A stretch of DNA of 64,000 bases from assembly GCF_016864375.1 (NCBI RefSeq), contig NZ_CP069356.1:1323945-1387944 (forward strand), given 5' to 3'. Positions 58,290 to 64,000 of this stretch are shown here, in pieces. The stretch is from Microvirga sp. VF16. Lineage in GTDB: Bacteria; Pseudomonadota; Alphaproteobacteria; Rhizobiales; Beijerinckiaceae. Both the position numbers and the translations under genes were made by a program. Positions within the stretch are counted from its first letter, which is position 1; each line of letters opens with the position of its first letter. The notes beneath the pieces were generated by a model that had not been told where the DNA came from, searched no databases, and saw only the letters and a program-made list of their open reading frames with translations.

Positions 58290-60754
58290 GGCGGTCCTTC
58301 TGGATCTTAGTGGCGCTGTCGAGCCATTGGCGCAAGCGCCCGATTCACTTGGCGACCCTGCTGGTCGGCCTCGCGGTCGCCACGGCCCTGTGGAGCGGCG
58401 TGCAAGCGCTCAACCACCACGCCCGCAGCAGCTATGACCGCGCCACCACGCTCTTCGGCGGTGATCGGATCCGAATGCTCGTCAGCAAGGACGGGGCACC
58501 CGTTTCGCAGGATCAGTACATCGCTCTTCGTCTCGGGGGATGGCGGGTTTCGCCGGTTCTTGAGGGCCACGTGCAGATCGGCGGGCTATCGTTCCGGCTT
58601 CTTGGCATCGAGCCGGTCACCTTGCCTCGGGAGTCAGGTTTTGGCGGCGTCCGAAATGACAGCGGCAATCTCAAGGAGTTTCTAACACCGCCTTGGCAAA
58701 CTCTCGTTGCGCCCGAAACGCTGAACGATTGGAATCGTGAGGAGGGGGCACCGCTTGCCACGGACCAGGGACGGACGCTGCCGCCGATGACGGCACGCGC
58801 GGGGCTGGCGCCAGGCGTATTGGTGGTCGACATCGGCGTCGCCCAGCAACTGCTGGAAGCCCCGGAACGGGTGTCGCGCGTGCTGGTCAGCCCAGACTTG
58901 GGCTTACCCGCACCGCCTCTGTCAACCCTCGTTGGCGATCAGCTTCGCCTGATCGAGCCGGACGAGAACGGTGATTTGGTGCGGCTGACCGAAAGTTTCC
59001 ATCTCAACCTGACGGCCTTTGGCCTGCTGGCTTTTGTCGTCGGCCTCTTCATCGTGCATTCGTCCATCGGTCTCGCCTTCGAGCAGCGTCTGCCGATGAT
59101 GCGGACCCTCCGGGCCTGCGGAGTGTCCGCCCGTGCGTTGACCGTCGTGCTGCTCGCCGAGCTGGTATCGCTGGCGCTGCTCGGTGGCGCCGTGGGTATG
59201 CTCTGCGGCTATCTAATCGCCACGGCTCTGCTGCCCGATGTCGCGGCCAGTCTCCGAGGCCTTTACGGCGCGCGTGTCGTCGGCCAGTTGACGCTGGAAT
59301 ACGACTGGTGGCTTGCTGGGCTCGGCATGGCCATTCTGGGGGCTCTGGCGGCCGCTGGGGGCAGCCTCCTCAGAGCCCATCGGCTCCCCCTGCTCGCGCT
59401 GGCGCAACCCTATGCGTGGCGCAAGGCGCAGCAGAAATGGCTGAACCGTCAGGGAGGGATCGCCGTCTGCTGCTTCAGCGGGGCCCTCGTCGCCTTTGTT
59501 TTCGGTCAGAGCCTGCTCACAGGATTCGTTATGCTGGCGGGTTTGTTGCTCGGCGCTGCCCTGGCGCTGCCGCTGGTGCTCAGTGGGGTGTTGCGGCTCG
59601 GCGAGAGATGGGCCGACCGTCCGCTCGCGAAGTGGTTCTGGGCCGACAGCCGGCAGCAGTTGCCTGACTTGTCCCTCGCGCTGATGGCACTCCTGCTGGC
59701 GCTCGCGGCGAACGTTGGCGTCGGCACGATGGTGGAGGGCTTTCGCAAGACCTTTACGGCATGGCTGGATCAGCGCCTCGTCGCTGAGATCTATCTTGAG
59801 GCGAACACCGACGAGCAGGCGCAGGCCATCAAACGATGGCTGGATCAGCGGCCCGAGGTTGAGGCCATTCTGCCGAACTGGAGTGCCCCGACCCGCGTCG
59901 GCGGCTGGCCCGTCGATGTCTATGGGTTTCGCGACCACGCAACCTACCGCGACCACTGGCCGCTTCTCGACGCGACCCAGGATGCGTGGGATCGGATCCG
60001 CACGGGCAACGCGGTACTGATCAGCGAACAGCTGGCGCGGCGCCTGGACGTTGCACTTGGCGATACGGTTCAGGTTCCAACACCGCGCGGGGCGTGGCAG
60101 GTCGAGGCCGTTGGCATCTATGCTGACTACGGCAACCCGAAGGGCCAATTGCGGGCCGATAGCGATGCCTTGCTGACCCATTGGCCTCAGGTCCCGCGCA
60201 CTCGTTATAGTCTGCGCGTTCCCTTACCGGCGGCGCCAGCGCTGATCGAGGCGCTGCGAGCAACATTCGGGGCGGGCATCCGCCAGCTTATCGATCAGGC
60301 TTCGCTCAATAGCTTCTCGGCGCGGATCTTCGAGCGCACCTTCACCGTAACATCGGCGCTCAATGCGCTGACGCTCGGGATCGCGGGCGTCGCACTGCTG
60401 ACCAGCCTGCTCACGCTCAGCGACCGTCGGCTCCCCCAGCTCGCTCCACTCTGGGCGATAGGAGTCCCCCGCCGCCGGCTGGCGCACATCGAATTGTTGA
60501 AGATCCTCGCCCTCGGGCTGATCACGGCACTGCTCTCGCTGCCACTCGGGCTCCTGGTCGCCTGGTGCCTGGTGGCAGTGGTCAATGTTCAGGCCTTCGG
60601 CTGGCGCCTGCCGTTTCATCTTTTCCCGGCCCAGTGGCTTCAGCTTGTAGGGCTGGCGCTCCTGACGGCCCTGCTTGCCGCGATCCCGCCGATGATCCGT
60701 CTCAGACGGACCTCTCCGGCGCATTTGGTCAAGGTTTTCGCCGATGAACGCTGA
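58286..60754 (+). CDS. ABC transporter permease, FtsX-like (AttFG type)
   Basis: 822 residues from GTG 58286. N-terminal span HLATLLVGLAVATALWSGVQ A, large periplasmic part, then FtsX-type clusters of spans (LTAFGLLAFVVGLFIVHSSI GLAF; VLLAELVSLALLGGAVGMLC; ALTLGIAGVALLTSLLTLSD; LIGVLVAW-like end). Two FtsX modules are joined in one chain. It pairs with the upstream ATPase and the lipocalin-like AttH gene. It probably moves an envelope substrate; substrate unknown. Confidence 0.88.
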   Translation: MRRSFWILVALSSHWRKRPIHLATLLVGLAVATALWSGVQALNHHARSSYDRATTLFGGDRIRMLVSKDGAPVSQDQYIALRLGGWRVSPVLEGHVQIGGLSFRLLGIEPVTLPRESGFGGVRNDSGNLKEFLTPPWQTLVAPETLNDWNREEGAPLATDQGRTLPPMTARAGLAPGVLVVDIGVAQQLLEAPERVSRVLVSPDLGLPAPPLSTLVGDQLRLIEPDENGDLVRLTESFHLNLTAFGLLAFVVGLFIVHSSIGLAFEQRLPMMRTLRACGVSARALTVVLLAELVSLALLGGAVGMLCGYLIATALLPDVAASLRGLYGARVVGQLTLEYDWWLAGLGMAILGALAAAGGSLLRAHRLPLLALAQPYAWRKAQQKWLNRQGGIAVCCFSGALVAFVFGQSLLTGFVMLAGLLLGAALALPLVLSGVLRLGERWADRPLAKWFWADSRQQLPDLSLALMALLLALAANVGVGTMVEGFRKTFTAWLDQRLVAEIYLEANTDEQAQAIKRWLDQRPEVEAILPNWSAPTRVGGWPVDVYGFRDHATYRDHWPLLDATQDAWDRIRTGNAVLISEQLARRLDVALGDTVQVPTPRGAWQVEAVGIYADYGNPKGQLRADSDALLTHWPQVPRTRYSLRVPLPAAPALIEALRATFGAGIRQLIDQASLNSFSARIFERTFTVTSALNALTLGIAGVALLTSLLTLSDRRLPQLAPLWAIGVPRRRLAHIELLKILALGLITALLSLPLGLLVAWCLVAVVNVQAFGWRLPFHLFPAQWLQLVGLALLTALLAAIPPMIRLRRTSPAHLVKVFADER

Positions 60755-61829
60755 TGATCTTGCCCGCAGCGTGCTTGCCTGCGTGGTTCTGCTACTGACG
60801 GGCTTTGTCGGGACATCGTTCGGTCAAGGCTTTGTCGGGCTCGGCCGCGATGCCGGTGGGTTTGCCCAAGTGACGCCGGGGACGGCGCTGGAGTTTCCAA
60901 AAGACTTTGGGTCTCATCCTGACCATCGCATCGAGTGGTGGTATCTGACGGCCAACCTCGAGGATGACGAGGGCACGTCGTATGGCATGCAGTGGACGCT
61001 ATTCCGGCGGGCGCTCGAGCCGGGGCCGGAGCGGAAGGGATGGGCGAACCAGCATGTCTGGATGGGGCACGCCGCGGTCACCAGCAAGGATCGACATCTC
61101 TATGCCGAGACCTTCGCTCGTGGCGGCATTGGTCAGGCCGGCGTGATCGCCGCGCCCTTCCGGGCCTGGATCGATGCCTGGGCGCTGCGCAGCCTTGACC
61201 CGTCGCTAGAGGCTGATCTGTCACAGCTGGAGGTGACGGCATCCGGTCCTGCCTTCAGCTACCGGCTCCGGCTGCGGAGCAATGCACCACTCGTCCTGCA
61301 GGGCGATCAGGGCTACAGCCGAAAATCCGAGCGCGGGCAGGCGTCCTATTATTTCAGCCAGCCCTTCTTCGCAGTCGAGGGGGGCGTCACGCTCGACGGC
61401 AAGGAGGTGAACGTAAGGGGCCGCGCCTGGATGGATCGGGAGTGGAGCAGCCAGCCGCTCGCGCCGGATCAGAAGGGCTGGGACTGGTTCTCGGTGCATT
61501 TCGACACGGGCGAAAAGCTGATGCTGTTTCAGATCCGACACGAGGATGGTAAGCCTTACCGCACGGGTACGTGGATCAGTCCAGACGGCCTGACGCAACC
61601 GATCGGACCAAATGACATCATGATGGAGCCGATGGCTCATAACGCCATCGCCGGGCGAAAGCTTCCAATGCGCTGGGCCCTGAAGATCCAGAGCCGAGGG
61701 CTCGACATTGAATGTGCGCCGCTCAACCCCCACAGCTGGATGGGAACCAGCTTCCCGTATTGGGAGGGGCCAATACGCGTCAGCGGCAGTCATCCTGGAC
61801 GAGGGTATTTGGAGATGACCGGCTACTGA
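60744..61829 (+). CDS. AttH-like lipocalin-domain protein, exported
   Basis: 361 residues with signal peptide VLACVVLLLTGFVGTSFGQG. AttH/CrtC-like domain: LEFPKDFGSHPDHRIEWWYL TANLED, WANQHVWMGHAAVTSKDRHL Y, GRAWMDREWSSQPLAPDQKG WDWF (repeated lipocalin-like fold). Similar proteins act with AttEFG in Agrobacterium. Overlaps the permease end by 11 bases (ATG 60744). Third gene of the AttEFGH-type operon. Confidence 0.88.
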   Translation: MNADDLARSVLACVVLLLTGFVGTSFGQGFVGLGRDAGGFAQVTPGTALEFPKDFGSHPDHRIEWWYLTANLEDDEGTSYGMQWTLFRRALEPGPERKGWANQHVWMGHAAVTSKDRHLYAETFARGGIGQAGVIAAPFRAWIDAWALRSLDPSLEADLSQLEVTASGPAFSYRLRLRSNAPLVLQGDQGYSRKSERGQASYYFSQPFFAVEGGVTLDGKEVNVRGRAWMDREWSSQPLAPDQKGWDWFSVHFDTGEKLMLFQIRHEDGKPYRTGTWISPDGLTQPIGPNDIMMEPMAHNAIAGRKLPMRWALKIQSRGLDIECAPLNPHSWMGTSFPYWEGPIRVSGSHPGRGYLEMTGY

Positions 61830-62117
61830 CACCCTTTGCCGGGGGCCTCCAGAACAATCTCGTTATCGGGCTTTATGGTCCTGGCAAACCATAGCAGGCG
61901 GCTTTCCTCAACGTCTTGCCCAAGACCGTCAGGGGATAAGCTTTCTGCCCCGGGGACTCCTCAGGTCGGACCGGGATATAACACACGCAGGAATGGACCG
62001 AAGGACGCGGCCACGGCTCAAGCGCTTATCGGATGGCACTCTCGCGTTACAGGCATTGGGGATAGTGCCAACAATAATGACATTCCGATTCGTCACACCA
62101 ACGATGCCAGCCAGGAA
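61830..62117. other. Intergenic region after attH
   Basis: About 290 bases. An open frame continues into the small gene at 62118 but no start or domain is visible. Confidence 0.4.
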
Positions 62118-62357
62118 ATGCCTGGAGAACTGATCGAGGCCGGCCATGTGACCGACGAAGATATGGTGATCGTCCGCGATCCGGTTTCGGCCGATTGGCT
62201 CGTCGAGGACTACGCCGGTGAGGCGGTGTTCTTTCACCGGCCTTGGGATTGTTCGCTCGATGAGGTCAAGCGTGCAGCCGCTGTCTATGCAGCAGCTCTC
62301 AGAGGCGGGTTGGAGCAAGAAAGGTTCGTTGCTCGCTCGACGCGTATTCTCCGCTGA
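62118..62357 (+). CDS. Small hypothetical protein
   Basis: About 79 residues from ATG 62118: MPGELIEAGHVTDEDMVIVR, then DPVSADWLVEDYAGEAVFFH RPWDCSLDEVKRAAAVYAAA. The start may lie upstream in the same frame (…NNDIPIRHTNDASQ). Acidic, ordered, no family recognised. Reads into the window's second IS5 region from the left. Confidence 0.45.
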   Translation: MPGELIEAGHVTDEDMVIVRDPVSADWLVEDYAGEAVFFHRPWDCSLDEVKRAAAVYAAALRGGLEQERFVARSTRILR

Positions 62358-62449
62358 AGAACTCCGCGGATAAAATCAACTCGCCCGCGCTTCGTTTGAC
62401 AGAGCCTTCCACTCTCGACGAAGTGCCCATCTATACCCAGGATCGCCTA

Positions 62450-62894
62450 TCAGACAAAGGCGAACACGCGACAAGGGCTGCCGGAACCGCCGCGGATCTT
62501 CTGCGCACCAACCACAAGCATCGCGCCCTTCTCCGGTAGGCGGCCCAGATTGGCTACGGCTTCCAGGTCCCACCGCCCACTCGGCAGCCAAGCATAGTGA
62601 GTGGCGAAGTCCGGCGAGGGGCCGAAATCGAGCGAGAGCGTGTCCACGGCGATGCCCGAGGCTGTTGTTGTCTCGAGGAGCATCTTCGCCGCCTCCATAT
62701 GGAAGCCGGGAAAGTGCATGACCTTCGTCCGCATTGCGGAACTTCGGCCCGCTCACGTGAGCATCCCAGCCTGAACTCATCGCCACACAAGCCCTGTCCG
62801 GGAGCGGGCCGTTCTTGGCAATCCAGGCCTTGATGTCATCGGGCGTGACTTGCACGTCGGGATTGGTGGATGCCTTCTCCCGGATGTCGCTGAT
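62450..62894 (-). pseudogene. Cyclase-family gene broken by IS5 copy 2 and a frameshift
   Basis: Reverse strand from the IS edge reads DIREKASTNPDVQVTPDDIK AWI, LPDRACVAMSSGWDAHVSGP KFRNADE, then shifts frame near 62727 into VMHFPGFHMEAAKMLLETTT, DTLSLDFGPSPDFATHYAWL PSGRWDLE, AMLVVGAQKIRGGSGSPCRV FAFV. This is the middle and end of a kynurenine-formamidase-like cyclase. The N-terminal part, with the metal-binding HxGTHxDxPxH motif, is lost at the IS5 boundary. Non-functional. Confidence 0.85.
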
Positions 62895-64000
62895 GGACGT
62901 TGGTGCGTAATTCGGCCTGAGGTGTCGCGCGAAGATCGGGGTGAGGTATAGAGGCGGTCGTCGGAATCCGAGAGCTGCATGCCTTACAAGGTCAATCAAG
63001 AGCGCCGCCACAGAATCCCGAAGGCCCGCTGCCGGGTGAAGAATTGGCATGACTACGATGCCGCCCTGCGTCGGCGCGGCGACCTGACGGTGTGGGTGAC
63101 GGCTGAGGCGCTTGAGGCATGGACGCCGGCAAACACGGGCCGGCGTGGTCGACCACAGCGATACTCCGAGATGGTCGTCGAAACGGGTCTGATGCTGCGG
63201 CTGGCTTTTGGACGGCCCTGGCGCCAGACCGAAGGCATGCTGGCCTCGATCCTGCGTCTGCTCGGCTTGGCCCTCCCGGTTCCGGATCACACCACCTTCT
63301 CGCGTCGCAGCGTCGACCTGACCGTCGCCAAGGCGGTGAGAACAGCAACCACTCCAGTGAATGTGGTGATCGACTCCACCGGCCTGAAGGTGTTCGGGGC
63401 CGGCGAATGGCAGCGCGACAAGCATGGCGGCAAGGGGCGCCGAACCTGGCGCAAGTTGCACCTTGCTGTTGATCCCGATACCGGCGAGATCCTTGCTTCA
63501 GAGCTGACCACCACGGAAGACGGCGATGCCTCACAGGTCGGACCGCTGCTTGATCAGATCTCAGGCCCGATCGCTTCGGTCACAGCCGATGGTGCGTACG
63601 ATGGCGATTCCGTTTACCGCATCATCGCTCAGCGGGACCCTGCCGCCGCTGTGATCATCCCACCGCGATCAACGGCAGTGCCGAGCGGCACCGCCGAGAC
63701 GACGCCTACGCCGCGGGATCGGCACCTCCGGATGATCGAAGAGCGTGGTCGGCTCGGCTGGCAAAAGGCGATTAACTACGGCCGTCGGTCATTGGGCGAG
63801 GTGGCGATGATGCGCTACAAGACCGTGATCGGGCGGCGCCTCCACGCCCGGACGCTGCCGACGCAAAAGGCTGAAGCCGCGGCCGGCTGCAAGGCCCTAA
63901 ACGTCATGACCCGCCTTGGCATGCCGGTGTCCCAGCGCATCACCTGAGCCCCGATGTCAGGGCATCAACGCGACCCACATCTGAATTACGCACCAAAGCC
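62895..64000 (+). mobile_element. IS5-family insertion sequence, copy 2
   Basis: 1106 bp, same orientation and ends as copy 1 (GGACGTTGGTGCG at the left). It ends exactly at the window edge, so its right flank is not visible. Confidence 0.92.
62979..63947 (+). CDS. IS5-family transposase, copy 2
   Basis: 322 residues, almost identical to the transposase at 46922-47890 and intact. The two together could mobilise the ~15 kb between them. Confidence 0.93.
   Translation: MPYKVNQERRHRIPKARCRVKNWHDYDAALRRRGDLTVWVTAEALEAWTPANTGRRGRPQRYSEMVVETGLMLRLAFGRPWRQTEGMLASILRLLGLALPVPDHTTFSRRSVDLTVAKAVRTATTPVNVVIDSTGLKVFGAGEWQRDKHGGKGRRTWRKLHLAVDPDTGEILASELTTTEDGDASQVGPLLDQISGPIASVTADGAYDGDSVYRIIAQRDPAAAVIIPPRSTAVPSGTAETTPTPRDRHLRMIEERGRLGWQKAINYGRRSLGEVAMMRYKTVIGRRLHARTLPTQKAEAAAGCKALNVMTRLGMPVSQRIT

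Overview
The window looks like part of a large repABC plasmid from a Hyphomicrobiales (Rhizobiales) bacterium, most like Microvirga or a Methylobacterium relative. This rests on a repA-repB-repC partition/replication operon with three copies of the 16-bp parS consensus, a plasmid-type DUF1612 (RHE_PE00001-like) protein, several small DUF6894-type proteins, high GC, and alphaproteobacterial small heat-shock genes with a ROSE-like leader. The genus is inferred and was not tested by any search.

Layout. (1) 0-17.5 kb: accessory chemical-stress islands. Each is a short set of redox or hydrolytic enzymes divergent from its own regulator: DoxX + azoreductase / LysR; HxlR / SRPBCC + isochorismatase-like hydrolase + exported epoxide hydrolase; carboxymuconolactone decarboxylase + PNPOx + frameshifted DUF1348 / LysR; NTF2-like + SDR / LysR. 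They are separated by IS1182, a gutted IS110 element, an intact IS1111-type element, and copies of an undescribed intergenic repeat. (2) 17.7-29.3 kb: a signalling and small-protein region: two paralogous Crp/Fnr regulators, a one-domain response regulator, a cold-shock protein, a hybrid PAS histidine kinase translationally coupled to an RsbQ-like hydrolase, four DUF6894-type proteins, and several short genes including two tiny membrane proteins. (3) 29.5-36 kb: IS256, a tRNA-Lys-like sequence, a three-gene conserved operon, two Hsp20 chaperones and a ribosome hibernation factor. (4) 36-45 kb: plasmid core: repC, countertranscribed RNA, repB, repA, parS sites, serine recombinase, VapBC, DUF1612 protein. 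A 38-bp sequence occurs in inverted orientation on both sides of this core. (5) 45-64 kb: an orphan amidoligase, then a stretch bounded by two directly repeated, nearly identical IS5-family copies (46838-47943 and 62895-64000). It carries a phaC fragment, a methyltransferase, a broken IS6 element, type I glutamine synthetase, a YbaK-like deacylase, an exported Pcm, a spermidine-synthase-like membrane protein, an AttEFGH-type ABC system and a cyclase gene cut by the second IS5 copy.

How the genes work together. repABC, parS, ctRNA, the resolvase and VapBC maintain the replicon. The Hsp20 pair, HPF, Csp, Crp regulators and the RsbQ-linked kinase suggest a general-stress load. The LysR/HxlR islands look like detoxification of quinones, electrophiles, epoxides or aromatics. 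Pcm, the spermidine-synthase-like protein and AttEFGH run in one direction and suggest an envelope-associated function not named here. Many insertion sequences, frameshifts and gene fragments show active decay and rearrangement.
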